64,000 nt of DNA from CAVORB01 sp963736235 (GTDB lineage Bacteria > Pseudomonadota > Gammaproteobacteria > Chromatiales > Chromatiaceae), in NCBI GenBank assembly GCA_963736235.1, contig CAVTOR010000031.1, forward strand, positions 620,001 through 684,000, read 5' to 3'. A program made the position numbers and the translations under genes. The notes under the pieces were generated by a model. It saw only the letters and a program-made list of their open reading frames with translations. It was not told the DNA's origin and did not search any database. This document shows positions 18,243 through 27,949 of this stretch, one piece after another; position 1 is the stretch's first letter; every line of letters starts with the position of its first letter.

Positions 18243-19703
18243 ATGAAGCAGTCGATACAGCTCCGACTTGGCCAGCAGCTGACGATGACACCGCAGCTGC
18301 AGCAGGCCATCCGTCTGCTTCAGCTGTCCATGCTGGACCTCCAGCAAGAGGTCCAGGAGGCGCTTGAGTCCAACCTCATGCTCGAGAACGCCGACGAGGC
18401 GGAGCGCCCTAACGGCGAAGACCCGGACAGCAGCGCGCGCGAGCGGGCGCAAGCCGACGCGGATCTGGAGCGCGAGGTCCAGCCCGAAAACATGCCGATG
18501 CCCCAGGAGCTGCCGGTGGACGCTGAATGGAGCGACCATTACGACAGCTATGTCCCAACCAGCGGCGGCGGGGATGACGGCGGCGATTTCGATCTTTTCG
18601 CCCATAAGAGCGCATCCCCGACCCTGAACGACCATCTCCAATGGCAGCTCAACTTGAGCCGGATGGAGGGAAACGATCTGGCCATTGCATCCGCCCTCAT
18701 CGAATCGATCAACGCGGACGGCTACCTGACCGTCGATCCGCAGGAGCTTCTGGAGGCTCTCGATGACGACGAGCTCACGCTGGAGGAGGTGGAGACGGTA
18801 CTCCACCGGGTGCAATCGCTCGACCCGCCGGGCGTGGGCGCCCGCAACCTGCGGGAGTGTCTCCTGATCCAACTGCGGCAGTTATCCTCCGAGGAGTGTC
18901 CCCTTCGCGACTCGGCGATCGCCGTCTGCGAGCGACATGTCGAGGCCTTGTCCAAAAACGACTTGGAGCCGATTCGCCGCGATCTCGGCATCCCCATGGC
19001 GGAGCTGGGTGAGGTCATCGCCCTGATCCGCACGCTGCATCCCAGACCCGGGGCCTTGATCGCCGAATCGCAGCCGGAGTACGTTATCCCTGACGTCTTC
19101 GTGCGCAAGGTCAGCGGTGCCTGGACCGTCGAGCTAAACCCGGAAACCACGCCTAAGCTAAGAGTGAATCCGGACTACGCGCGGCTCATCCGCCGCGCCG
19201 ACCAGAGCGAAGACAATACCTTCTTGAAGAACCACCTTCAGGAAGCACGTTGGTTTATCAAGAGCCTAGCCAGCCGCAACGACACGATCGTGAGGGTGGC
19301 GGCGAAGATCGTGGAACTGCAGCAGGACTTTCTCGAGTATGGCGACGAGGCGATGAAGCCCATGGTGCTGCGCGACGTGGCGGAAGCCCTCGAGCTGCAC
19401 GAATCCACCGTGTCGAGGGTCACGACCCAGAAGTACATGCACACCCCGCGGGGTACCTACGAGTTCAAGTACTTCTTCTCCAGCCACGTGAGCACGGCAT
19501 CCGGAGGCGAGTGCTCATCGACCGCGATCCGCGCCTTCATCCGCAAGCTGGTCGCCGCGGAAAAACCGAGCAAGCCGCTGAGCGACAACAAGATCGCGTC
19601 CATTTTGGCGGATCAGGGCATCAACGTGGCGCGGCGCACCGTTGCCAAGTACCGAGAGGCCATGGGCATACCTCCCTCGAATGAGCGCAAACGCCTGGCT
19701 TGA
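18243..19703 (+). CDS. rpoN: RNA polymerase sigma-54 factor
   Basis: RpoN directs transcription from -24/-12 promoters with enhancer-binding activators. The 486-residue protein has the Gln/Leu-rich region I (QQLTMTPQLQQAIRLLQLS), an acidic region II (residues 55-115), the core-binding domain (DPPGVGARNLRECLLIQL), the HTH (HESTVSRVTTQKYMHTPRG) and the RpoN box ARRTVAKYREAMGIPP. A TAGAAT -10-like sequence lies at 18190-18195 upstream. It leads the hpf-ptsN-hprK-rapZ run. Confidence 0.97.
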   Translation: MKQSIQLRLGQQLTMTPQLQQAIRLLQLSMLDLQQEVQEALESNLMLENADEAERPNGEDPDSSARERAQADADLEREVQPENMPMPQELPVDAEWSDHYDSYVPTSGGGDDGGDFDLFAHKSASPTLNDHLQWQLNLSRMEGNDLAIASALIESINADGYLTVDPQELLEALDDDELTLEEVETVLHRVQSLDPPGVGARNLRECLLIQLRQLSSEECPLRDSAIAVCERHVEALSKNDLEPIRRDLGIPMAELGEVIALIRTLHPRPGALIAESQPEYVIPDVFVRKVSGAWTVELNPETTPKLRVNPDYARLIRRADQSEDNTFLKNHLQEARWFIKSLASRNDTIVRVAAKIVELQQDFLEYGDEAMKPMVLRDVAEALELHESTVSRVTTQKYMHTPRGTYEFKYFFSSHVSTASGGECSSTAIRAFIRKLVAAEKPSKPLSDNKIASILADQGINVARRTVAKYREAMGIPPSNERKRLA

Positions 19704-19866
19704 ACTACGCGCAACCGGGCATCGTCCGGGATTCCGCCGCCATTTGCGGCGATCCGGGACCAGCGCAAATGAGGGGAAACGAAGACCGAAACTTGGCTTT
19801 CTACCCCTGATGGGCTCCAGGACGGCGCCTTGCAGGGATCTTGTGTGGACAACGAGGAGTCTCACT

Positions 19867-20187
19867 ATGCAAATCAACCTGACGGGTCATCATGTCGACA
19901 TCACCGACGCCCTCAAGGGCTATGTCGACAGCAAGTTCGAACGCCTTGCGCGGCACTTCGACCACGTCATCAACGTACACGTCATCCTGAGCGTCGAGAA
20001 GCTGCGCCAGAAGGCCGAGGCGACGCTGCACGTAAACGGCGCCAAGGTCTTCGCGGACTCGGTCCACGAGGACATGTACGCGGCGATCGACACGCTGATC
20101 GACAAGCTCGACCGCCAGGTGCTCAAACACAAGGAGAAGAAGAGCAGTCACCGGGGTAACGGGTTCAAGGGAATCGAAACCGACTAA
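19867..20187 (+). CDS. hpf: Ribosome hibernation-promoting factor
   Basis: This short-form HPF/RaiA protein of 106 residues binds the decoding centre of idle ribosomes. INLTGHHVDITDALKGYVDS at the start, HVILSVEKLRQKAEATLHVN and EDMYAAIDTLIDKLDRQVLK match the family. No C-terminal long-form domain is present. A GAGGAG ribosome-binding site lies 8 bp before the ATG. It is the usual gene after rpoN. Confidence 0.96.
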   Translation: MQINLTGHHVDITDALKGYVDSKFERLARHFDHVINVHVILSVEKLRQKAEATLHVNGAKVFADSVHEDMYAAIDTLIDKLDRQVLKHKEKKSSHRGNGFKGIETD

Positions 20188-20303
20188 GTTCCGCGCGGCG
20201 TGGCATAATCGCGCGAGAAGGCCCGAATGAACGCGCCGCGGGGAATGTCTCCGCGGCGCCGGCGTTTAAACCCTGACCCCTGTACTTCGGGAGCGGCATC
20301 TGC

Positions 20304-20774
20304 ATGTTTCCTCCCCGTTTCATCGTCGCCGGGCGCATCGGCGCAAGTTACGACATCAGCAGCAAGAAGCGTTTGCTGGAGGTGCTCGGCGAGTTGCTCG
20401 CGACGGATGACCCTGGCCTGAGCCCCGAGACCGTATTCGAGCACCTGCTCGAACGCGAGCGCCTCGGGAGCACGGGTCTCGGCCATGGCGTTGCACTTCC
20501 TCATGCCCGCATGCAGGGGGTCTCCGAGGCCGTCGGCGCCTTTGTCCAACTGCGCGAGGGCATCGGATTCGACGCCATCGACGACCAACCGGTTGATCTC
20601 GCTTTCGCGCTGCTGGTGCCAGAGGCGGCGAACGAGACGCACCTGCAGCTGCTCTCCAACCTGGCTTCCATGTTCAGCGACCCGCAGCTGCGCGAGTCCC
20701 TGCGCCGCGCCAATTCCGCCGAGCAAATCCTGCGCCTTCTGACGGAGCGCGACGAGGACTCCCCCCACGCATGA
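20304..20774 (+). CDS. ptsN: Nitrogen-regulatory phosphotransferase EIIA-Ntr
   Basis: PtsN is the end acceptor of the regulatory phosphotransferase relay and links carbon/nitrogen and potassium status. The 156-residue protein has GLGHGVALPHARMQGVS with the phosphorylated His in the ALPHAR motif. It ends by overlapping hprK by 4 bases (ATGA at 20771-20774). Confidence 0.95.
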   Translation: MFPPRFIVAGRIGASYDISSKKRLLEVLGELLATDDPGLSPETVFEHLLERERLGSTGLGHGVALPHARMQGVSEAVGAFVQLREGIGFDAIDDQPVDLAFALLVPEAANETHLQLLSNLASMFSDPQLRESLRRANSAEQILRLLTERDEDSPHA

Positions 20775-21740
20775 CGCCGGTCGAGACCCTGCAGGACCTC
20801 CTCCAGCAGATCGGCCCTCGCCTGCAGCTCCGCTGGTTGACGCCGCAGCCGGCGGAAGGTCGCCGCCTGCGAGGCGAAGACCGCGCCGTGGCCGGCCAGC
20901 CGCTGGTCGGCTCCTTGAACTGTATCCATCCGAATCGACTGCAGATCATCGGGTACGCGGAGCTCGTTTATCTTGCCGACCTTGCGCCCGGCCGTGCACG
21001 AGGAGACCCTCCGCACGCTGTTTGCCGCCCGTCCAGCCGCGATCCTGTTCTCCGACGACATCGAGCCGGAGGATGCCTTCTTCGGTCATGCGGAACGCAC
21101 CGGGACTCCCCTGCTGGGATCTCCCCTCGGCGACGAGGAGATCATCCGCCAGCTGCAGTACTTCCTCACCCACGCCATGGCCGAACGCACGACAGCGCAC
21201 GGCGTGTTCATGGAGGTGCTCGGCATGGGCGTGCTGCTCGCCGGCGACCCGGCCATCGGCAAGAGCGAGCTCGCCCTGGATCTCATCAGTCGCGGCCACC
21301 GTCTGATTGCCGACGACGCTCCGCAATTCGCCAACATCGCCCCCGAGACGCTCAAGGGCTCGTGCCCGCGGCTGCTACAGGATTTCCTGGAGGTCCGCGG
21401 CCTCGGTGTGCTCAATATTCGCGCCATGTTCGGGGAGAGCTCCGTCCGGCAGAGCAAGGACTTGAACCTGATCGTCAACCTCCGGTGTCTCAGCGAACAG
21501 GAGCTTGCAGGCATCGACCGGCTGGCCGGAACCCTCTCCGCCCGCCACATGCTCGGCGTCGCGGTTCCCGAGATCACCATTCCGGTGGCGCCTGGACGCA
21601 ATCTGGCCATCCTGGTCGAGGCCGCGGTCAGGCACCAGATCCTTCGCATCAGAGGTTACGATGCGGGCGTCGACTTCACCGAGCGCCAGACACGCGCCGT
21701 CTTGGATGTCCCTCCCCTTCCTTCCGGAGCCAACGAGTGA
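20771..21740 (+). CDS. hprK: HPr kinase/phosphorylase (one frameshift)
   Basis: HprK phosphorylates HPr on its regulatory Ser and removes the same group. The N-terminal domain (LQIIGYAELVYLADL) is in one frame. After a break near 20990 the rest continues in another frame, giving about 322 residues, the normal size. The catalytic part has TTAHGVFMEVLGMGVLLAGD, P-loop GDPAIGKSELALDL and RGHRLIADDAP. The second glycine-rich position of the loop is PAI instead of the commoner SGI or SGV. It sits between ptsN and rapZ, as in many proteobacteria. Confidence 0.92.
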
Positions 21741-21837
21741 CAACCAGGCCCGCGCCGCGCGCGGCCTCCCGCTACTGGGAGCCAACCGGGCCGCGAGCGC
21801 CACGGCGCGCTTCCGCCCGCAACGTCGCATCGAGACC

Positions 21838-22704
21838 ATGGACCACAAGAAGCTGATCATCGTCAGCGGTCTGTCCGGATCCGGCAAGAGCGTGGCCCTG
21901 CACACGCTGGAGGACCTCGGCTACTACTGCATCGACAATCTGCCGCTGTTCCTGCTGCGCGACCTGGCCCTCGGTCTCGAGCAGACGAAGGCGAGAGCAT
22001 TCGAGCATACCGCGGTCGGCATCGACGCCCGCAACCAGCCAGAGCACCTCGGCGAGCTGCCGCGTTTGGTCGAGGAGCTTCGCGCTCGGAATTTCGAATG
22101 CCGCGTCCTCTATTTGGAGGCGCAGGCGGACACCCTGATCAAACGCTTCAGCGAGACCCGCCGCAAGCACCCCCTCACCGCGGAAGACCGCTCGCTGGCG
22201 GAGGCCATCGAGCTGGAGCGCGAGCTATTGGAGCCGATCCTGAGCGGGGCCGACCTGCGCATCGACACCACCCACACCAATGTCCACCAGTTGCGGGATC
22301 TCGTGCGCGACCGCCTCGGCGAGGATGCCCCGGTCAGGGTCTCCGTCCTGCTCCAGACGTTCGGCTTCAAGCACGGGGTCCCGCGCGACGTGGACTTCGT
22401 GATCGACGTCCGTTGCCTGCCCAACCCACACTGGCAGACCGAGTTGCGCCCCCTGACGGGACTCGATCCGGCGGTTGCGCGCTTCCTGGAGGACTCCCCC
22501 GAGGTCGCGGAGATGCACGACGACCTCACCGCCTTTTTCGACCGCTGGATCCCCCGCTTCGAGGCCGACGGACGCAGCTATCTGACCATCGCCATCGGCT
22601 GCACCGGCGGTCAGCATCGCTCCGTCTACATGGCGGATCAGCTGCGCCGCCACTTCGCCGCCCGCGGCCGGGCGGCCATGATCCGTCACCGAGAGCTGTC
22701 ATGA
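21838..22704 (+). CDS. rapZ: RNase adapter protein RapZ
   Basis: RapZ is an ATP/GTP-binding protein that, in enteric bacteria, steers RNase E to the small RNA GlmZ and so controls glucosamine-6-phosphate synthesis. The 288-residue protein has P-loop GLSGSGKSVALHTLEDLGYY, CIDNLPLFLL, FGFKHGVPRDVDFVIDVRCL, PNPHWQTELRPLTGLD and IAIGCTGGQHRSVYMA. It overlaps the downstream EIIA gene by 4 bases. Confidence 0.97.
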   Translation: MDHKKLIIVSGLSGSGKSVALHTLEDLGYYCIDNLPLFLLRDLALGLEQTKARAFEHTAVGIDARNQPEHLGELPRLVEELRARNFECRVLYLEAQADTLIKRFSETRRKHPLTAEDRSLAEAIELERELLEPILSGADLRIDTTHTNVHQLRDLVRDRLGEDAPVRVSVLLQTFGFKHGVPRDVDFVIDVRCLPNPHWQTELRPLTGLDPAVARFLEDSPEVAEMHDDLTAFFDRWIPRFEADGRSYLTIAIGCTGGQHRSVYMADQLRRHFAARGRAAMIRHRELS

Positions 22705-23102
22705 GCGTCGGTCTGCTGCTGATCACCCATAATAATATCGGGGCCAGCCTGCTGGAGACGGCTACCCGCGTGCTCGACTGCTGCCCTTTGCGGGCGGAGA
22801 CCCTGGCCGTGACCGACGAGTCCCGCAAGGACATCCTCACCGCCGAGGCCGAGAAAATGGTCCATCAGCTCGACGCCGGAGACGGCGTAATGATTCTCAC
22901 CGACCTGTTCGGCTCCAGTCCCGCCAACATCGCCAACGCCGTGCATGGACGCGGCGGGGTGCGGGTGCTCACCGGGGTGAATCTCCCGATGCTCATACGG
23001 GTGCTCAATTACCCCACGTTGCGGCTGGACGAGTTGGCGCAAAAAGCTCTGAGCGGGGGCCGTGACGGGGTCCTGCTGTGTCCGAAGGGAGAGACGGGGT
23101 GA
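22701..23102 (+). CDS. PTS EIIA component, mannose family
   Basis: The 133-residue protein begins MSVGLLLITHNNIGASLLET; His-10 is the expected phosphorylation site. GDGVMILTDLFGSSPANIAN is the family motif. No EIIB, EIIC or EIID is nearby, so it probably acts as a regulatory phosphate acceptor and not in sugar uptake. It starts inside rapZ (ATGA overlap) and lies 40 bp before ptsH. Confidence 0.94.
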   Translation: MSVGLLLITHNNIGASLLETATRVLDCCPLRAETLAVTDESRKDILTAEAEKMVHQLDAGDGVMILTDLFGSSPANIANAVHGRGGVRVLTGVNLPMLIRVLNYPTLRLDELAQKALSGGRDGVLLCPKGETG

Positions 23103-23142
23103 AACGGGCGGTCATCTCGGCCGAAAAAACGGAGGGCAAGCC

Positions 23143-23412
23143 TTGATCCGCAAAGAGGTCGAGATCGTCAACAAATTGGGGCTGCACGCGCGCGCGGCGG
23201 CCAAGTTTGTGACCTGCGCCAGCGGCTTCACCAGCCATGTCCAGGTCGAAAGGCAGGGACAGCGGGTGAACGGTAAAAGCATCATGGGCGTCATGATGCT
23301 TGCCGCGGCGCAGGGCACGACCATCACCCTGCTCATCCAGGGCGAAGACGAGGAGGCCGCCTGCGGCGCGCTCGAAAGGCTCATCGCGGATCGCTTCGGG
23401 GAGGGTGAATGA
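23143..23412 (+). CDS. ptsH: Phosphocarrier protein HPr
   Basis: HPr carries phosphate from EI to EIIA proteins. I placed the start at TTG 23143: GGAGGG (23131-23136) is a strong ribosome-binding site and the 89-residue product then begins where HPr proteins start. The active His is in NKLGLHARAAAKF, and the HprK target Ser is in NGKSIMGVMML. Upstream in-frame text is not HPr-like. It overlaps ptsI by 4 bases. Confidence 0.95.
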   Translation: MIRKEVEIVNKLGLHARAAAKFVTCASGFTSHVQVERQGQRVNGKSIMGVMMLAAAQGTTITLLIQGEDEEAACGALERLIADRFGEGE

Positions 23413-25154
23413 CCCTCGCTTGCTGCGGACTCGGCGTCGCCACGGCCCAGGCTATAGCGATGGGGCCCGCCCATCTGCTCGACCGCGGGGCCGTTAGCGC
23501 CCTACCCAAGCGCGTCGACACCGCCGCAATCATCACCGAGGTGATGCGTCTCGACGCTGCCCTGGCAGCGGCGCAGCGCGCGCTGCGCGCCGTGCGCGAA
23601 CAGATCCCCAGCGCCACGCCGGTGGACGTCGCCGAGTTTATCGACTCCCACCTCCTGATGCTGGAGGACGCGGCCTTGGTCGAGCCGGCGCGGGAGCTGA
23701 TCCGCCGCCAGCGCTTCAGCGCCGAGTGGGCACTGGAGCAGCACCGGGAAGCGCTCGTGGCGGTGTTCGAGGAAATGGATGACGCTTACCTGCGCAGCCG
23801 TCGCGACGACGTCAATCACGTCCTCAACCATATACTGAGCTTCCTCATCCAAGGCGAGCGGATGGAGACGTCCGAAGCCGATCTAAAAGGTCGCGTGGTC
23901 ATCGCCCGCGATCTCTCCCCAGCGGACACGATCGTGCTGCGTCACCGCGGCGCGGCGGCCTTCGTGACCGAATTCGGCGGTCCGATGTCGCACACCGCGA
24001 TCCTGGCGCGCAGCCTGAACATCCCGGCCGTAATGGGGATACGCAACGTCACCCGTTACTTCCAGCAGGACGAAACCGTCATCGTCGACGGCGAGACCGG
24101 CGCCGTGCTCGCAGACGTGGACGAGCGCATCCTCCAGCACTATCGCAACCGGCTGCGAACACGCGAGGAACGCCGCGACCGCCTGCGCCGCCTGGTGCGC
24201 AAACCGGCGGTTAGTCTGGACGGAGTACCGGTCACGCTCCTCGCCAACCTGGAGCTGCCAGAAGACGTCCAGACTGCCCGCGTCAACGGCGCTTCCGGCG
24301 TTGGGCTCTATCGCACCGAGTTCCTGTACATGAACCGCGACGAGCTGCCCGACGAGGAGGAACACCTCGCCGCCTACCTGGATGTCATCCGCGGTCTCGA
24401 CGGTATCCCCATCACCTTCCGCACCCTCGACCTAGGCGTAGACAAGCAGGTGGACGGCAGCGCAGCCAGCTGTCCACCAGTATGCAACCCGGCCTTGGGG
24501 TTGCGCGCCATTCGCTTGTGCCTCAAAGAGCCGGAGCTGTTCCGCCCCCAGCTGAGGGCCATTCTGCGCGCCTCCGCCGAGGGGCCGGTGCGGATGATGA
24601 TTCCCATGCTCTCTGGCATCCAGGAGATCAACAGCGTCCTCGCCCTGGTCGAACAGGCTCGCCGGGACCTCCGCCGCGACGGACTCCCCTATGATCCCCG
24701 TATGCCCGTCGGAGGCATGATCGAAGTACCCGCCGCCGCCCTCTCGGCAGCCGCATTCGCCCACCGGCTGGATTTCCTCTCCATCGGCACCAACGACCTC
24801 ATCCAATACGCGCTCGCGATCGACCGCGTCGACGATACCGTCAACTACCTGTACGACCCGTTGCACCCGGCGATCCTCCGCCTCATCCGCATGACCATCG
24901 ATGCCGGACACGCCCACGCGACCCCGGTTTCGATGTGCGGCGAGATGGCCGGTGAACCCCGCTTCACGCGTCTCCTACTGGGGCTCGGCCTGCGCGAGCT
25001 GAGCATGCAGCCTGGATCCTTGTTGGAGGTGAAGGAGATTGTGCGCGAGAGCCGGATCAGCGAGTTAGAGGAAGCCACCGCACGGCTTCTCGAGCGGATG
25101 GATGACGAAGATCCGGAGCGTCTCCTCGACGACATCAACCGGGCAAGGCGCTAA
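23409..25154 (+). CDS. ptsI: Phosphoenolpyruvate-protein phosphotransferase (EI)
   Basis: EI takes phosphate from PEP and gives it to HPr. The 581-residue protein has the swivelling domain with the active His in GGPMSHTAILARSLNIPAV, then the PEP-binding barrel: GASGVGLYRTEFLYMNRD, FRTLDLGVDK, PMLSGIQEIN, PVGGMIEVPAAALSAAAFA, and SIGTNDLIQYALAIDR plus SMCGEMAGEP. The N-terminus is normal for EI. It ends the regulatory PTS run, and no downstream gene shares the strand within 320 bp. Confidence 0.97.
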   Translation: MTLACCGLGVATAQAIAMGPAHLLDRGAVSALPKRVDTAAIITEVMRLDAALAAAQRALRAVREQIPSATPVDVAEFIDSHLLMLEDAALVEPARELIRRQRFSAEWALEQHREALVAVFEEMDDAYLRSRRDDVNHVLNHILSFLIQGERMETSEADLKGRVVIARDLSPADTIVLRHRGAAAFVTEFGGPMSHTAILARSLNIPAVMGIRNVTRYFQQDETVIVDGETGAVLADVDERILQHYRNRLRTREERRDRLRRLVRKPAVSLDGVPVTLLANLELPEDVQTARVNGASGVGLYRTEFLYMNRDELPDEEEHLAAYLDVIRGLDGIPITFRTLDLGVDKQVDGSAASCPPVCNPALGLRAIRLCLKEPELFRPQLRAILRASAEGPVRMMIPMLSGIQEINSVLALVEQARRDLRRDGLPYDPRMPVGGMIEVPAAALSAAAFAHRLDFLSIGTNDLIQYALAIDRVDDTVNYLYDPLHPAILRLIRMTIDAGHAHATPVSMCGEMAGEPRFTRLLLGLGLRELSMQPGSLLEVKEIVRESRISELEEATARLLERMDDEDPERLLDDINRARR

Positions 25155-25478
25155 GGTGCCAACGGCTCCGGCCGGACCTCTCGGCCGTATCCAACCGGTC
25201 CGCGCCGTATCTCGGCCCCCGTTGGCCCCGGACCGGGCAGAATCACAGATCCTGCATACCCTCCCGGCACTCCGCAGACGCTTCCCAAAGTGTGAACCAG
25301 AACGAAAATTGTCATTGCCCGTGCGCTATCATAAGAATAGATTAATATTGCGAACGTTGGCTGAGTCGCCACGCGGCACGGGACTGAGAGCTAACCCGGG
25401 TACCCGTGCGCGGGCAGGAATGCCGGGTTCGTGTCGGCGTCCAGCCGGGTGGTTGGTAAGCAGTGGTGGAGAAATGAA
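25155..25478. other. Intergenic region after ptsI
   Basis: No gene seen. A TTGTCA at 25309-25314 followed 17 bp later by TAAGAA could be a weak promoter for the small gene at 25479. Confidence 0.4.
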
Positions 25479-25775
25479 ATGAGCAAGCTCCCGCATATCG
25501 GGGACGTGGTAGAGCTCTTCGGCATCGGCTGCGAAGGCTGCGGTCATTTTCGGGGCCAGTTCCAGGTTCGCGCCGTGGTCGAAACGGACCAGGTATGTCT
25601 GGTGGTCGATCCACGAGACATACAATGCGAAGGGGCGGTCGACGCTCGCTCCTTCCCTGAGCTTACGATCCTGTGGAACAGAGATCTCGAGTGTTGGCAG
25701 AGCGACTGTGGCAAACACCAAGTCGCGGTCCACATCTCAGGGCACTACCAGGGCCCCACCAGAGAGGCCGCCTAG
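25479..25775 (+). CDS. Small uncharacterised Cys-containing protein
   Basis: This 98-residue frame starts MSKLPHIGDVVELFGIGCEG, with a GGAGA ribosome-binding site 8 bp before the ATG. It contains a CEGC pair near residue 18 and five Cys in total, and alternates hydrophobic and acidic strands (QVRAVVETDQVCLVVDPRD), suggesting a small beta protein. I recognise no family. It stands alone between ptsI and sbcB (convergent). The coding assignment is supported by start context and composition only. Confidence 0.5.
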   Translation: MSKLPHIGDVVELFGIGCEGCGHFRGQFQVRAVVETDQVCLVVDPRDIQCEGAVDARSFPELTILWNRDLECWQSDCGKHQVAVHISGHYQGPTREAA

Positions 25776-25786
25776 GCAGCTCCCGA

Positions 25787-25810
25787 CCACGGCCCACGAT
25801 CGGGCCGTGG
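25787..25810 (+). terminator. Perfect hairpin after the small gene
   Basis: A 9-bp perfect stem (CCACGGCCC / GGGCCGTGG) with a 6-base loop starts 12 bp after the stop codon at 25775. No T run follows, so termination is only possible. Another 210 bp to 26022 shows nothing. Confidence 0.45.
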
Positions 25811-26021
25811 TGAACGAGCAACGGCATTCCTCGATCGTCGGGCCAAGTCACGTCCGCGGGACGGTGGGAAGCGCCGACCGGGCTGTCGACAGACGGCGTC
25901 GAGGTGGGATTCGTTTCCTTCCTCGCGGGGGCAGGCTGCATTGTCCATCCGACAGGGTTCCGCAATCAGCGTTGCGCTGAGGATACCCTATCCCACTCGA
26001 CGGCTGAGCCGGCAAGAACCA

Positions 26022-27464
26022 TTAAGGGGCGGCGTCCATCACTCGCTCTCCCCACCGCTCCAGCTCGGCGATCAGGGAAAGCGTTTTGGGCTCCTTGCCA
26101 CCCCCGGCCCGAAGCTCCACCAAGCGATCCTGATACTGATCGATCGTTATTCCCGCTCCGCCGGCAGGATCAGTAAGACGAACGAAGCGGTAAGCGTCCC
26201 ATTCCTCCCGCTCGTCTTCACTCAAGCTCTCGGGCCAGTTGCGCGCTCGATAGCGCAATAACATCTCCGGAAGCCGGCCATCCTCGAAAACGAATCGCGC
26301 GGCATTGAGCTCGGCGGGGTTCGAACCGCGTACCCGCTCCATCTCCCTGCGGTCCGCCGCGGAGAAGAAGCCCCCGGAGTACAGCATCAGGTCCGGATCC
26401 GACTCGGGAGCGAACTCGGCCAGCTGGTGCACCTCCTGTACCTTGCGGGCCAGCTCGGCGCAACCCTTCAGACGCCGGGCATGGCGCTCGACGACGGATA
26501 GGTCGATCTGCCACCGATCTGACGCCTCGGCGGTGAGGGTTGTCATCGGAGAGACCACGGGGCAACGATTGGTATGGATGGTCTTCAACGAAATGCGGCG
26601 CACCCCGTCGGGCAACTCATCAGCCCGCGTGAACAGGCGCTGATAGACCTCCTCGAGAGAGAGCTCGATCAGGGGCTCCGGGTCCTCGCGAAGATCGAAC
26701 ACGATGACCCCATTGCGATTGATCGGGTGCCGTGCCACGGGAAGCACCGGCGCTATGCATCCAAGCTCGGCCGGAAAGCGCGCCGAGACATGCAGCATGG
26801 GCAGGCCCTTGGCCAGCAGGTCCTCCGCGCGACGCTTGTCCCGCAATGAAAGGCAGTAGTCGAAGAGGCGGGGATGCCGGTCCTTGAGCAGCCGCGCCAA
26901 CGCGATGGTGGCGCGCACATCGGCGAGCGCGTCGTGCGCACCGGTGTGCTCGATTCCATTGGCGGCCGTGAGTTGCTCCAGCCTGAACGACGCAACCCCG
27001 TCCTCGCGCCGCGGCCACTCGATCCCTTCGGGACGCAGCGCGTGAGCCAGCCGCAGGGTATCAATCAGGTCCCAGCGGGAGTTGCCGTTCTGCCATTCCC
27101 TCGCATATGGATCGAAGAAGTTGCGATAGAGCAGATTGCGCGTGACCTCGTCGTCGAAGCGGATGCTGTTGTAGCCGGCGCCGCAGGTACCTGGACGGGA
27201 TAGCTCACGCTCGATGGCGGCGGCGAAATCGGCCTCGGGCATTCCCTCGGCGGCTGCTCGTTGCGGCGTCAGGTGGGTAATCAGGCAGGCGTCAGGCTGG
27301 GGCAGGAGGTCATCAGCGGGACGGCAATAGAGAACCAGGGGCTCACCGACGGGATTCAGCTCCTCGTCTGTCCGCAGCCCGGCGAACTGGGCCGGGCGGT
27401 CGCGGCGTGGGTCCGTTCCCCAAGTCTCGTAGTCGTGCCAGAAAAAGCTCGTGCTCAAACGCAA
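26022..27464 (-). CDS. sbcB: Exodeoxyribonuclease I
   Basis: ExoI degrades single-stranded DNA 3' to 5' in repair and recombination. The 480-residue protein has the DnaQ-like motif FFWHDYETWGTDPRRDRPAQ (Exo I acidic residues), GYNSIRFDDEVTRNLLYRNF (Exo II) and HDALADVRATIALARLL (Exo III with the His-Asp pair). SH3-like and helical parts follow. The start is a TTG at 27464; an upstream ATG in frame is not apparent. It is convergent with the small gene at 25479. Confidence 0.96.
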   Translation of the reverse strand: MRLSTSFFWHDYETWGTDPRRDRPAQFAGLRTDEELNPVGEPLVLYCRPADDLLPQPDACLITHLTPQRAAAEGMPEADFAAAIERELSRPGTCGAGYNSIRFDDEVTRNLLYRNFFDPYAREWQNGNSRWDLIDTLRLAHALRPEGIEWPRREDGVASFRLEQLTAANGIEHTGAHDALADVRATIALARLLKDRHPRLFDYCLSLRDKRRAEDLLAKGLPMLHVSARFPAELGCIAPVLPVARHPINRNGVIVFDLREDPEPLIELSLEEVYQRLFTRADELPDGVRRISLKTIHTNRCPVVSPMTTLTAEASDRWQIDLSVVERHARRLKGCAELARKVQEVHQLAEFAPESDPDLMLYSGGFFSAADRREMERVRGSNPAELNAARFVFEDGRLPEMLLRYRARNWPESLSEDEREEWDAYRFVRLTDPAGGAGITIDQYQDRLVELRAGGGKEPKTLSLIAELERWGERVMDAAP

Positions 27465-27588
27465 ACCACCCTCGTGGCGCGCGGAGGACCAGGCACACGG
27501 CGGACGCTCGGCCCGGCATGTAGGAATCGGAGACGGGGCCGACTACGGAGAAAACGCATCCCTGCAGTCGGCGAGCCATTGCCTCCGA

Positions 27589-27930
27589 TCAAACCTTCTC
27601 CTTGATGCGAGCGGCCTTGCCCGTGCGCCCACGCAGGTAGTAGAGCTTGGCGCGGCGCACATCACCCCGGCGCTTGACCTGGATGGACTCAACCAGCGGG
27701 CTATAGGTCTGGAACGCGCGTTCCACACCCTCTCCATGGGAGATCTTGCGCACCGTGAAGGCGGAGTTGAGGCCGCGGTTCCGCTTGGCGATAACCACGC
27801 CCTCGAAGGCCTGGAGACGCTCTCGGTTGCCTTCCCTCACCTTCACCTGCACCACAACGGTATCACCCGGTGCGAAGTGGGGGACCTCGCGGCTCATCTG
27901 CTCTCTCTCGAGCTCCTCGATGATGTTCAT
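27589..27930 (-). CDS. rplS: 50S ribosomal protein L19
   Basis: L19 sits at the 30S-50S interface. The 113-residue protein starts MNIIEELEREQMSREVPHFA and has FAPGDTVVVQVKVREGNRER, FEGVVIAKRNRGLNSAFTVR and KLYYLRGRTGKAARIKE. The ATG at 27930 is chosen; a longer open frame upstream runs into the trmD end. It follows trmD by 19 bp in the rpsP-rimM-trmD-rplS operon. Confidence 0.98.
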   Translation of the reverse strand: MNIIEELEREQMSREVPHFAPGDTVVVQVKVREGNRERLQAFEGVVIAKRNRGLNSAFTVRKISHGEGVERAFQTYSPLVESIQVKRRGDVRRAKLYYLRGRTGKAARIKEKV

Positions 27931-27949
27931 GATGCTCTGGCTCCTATTC

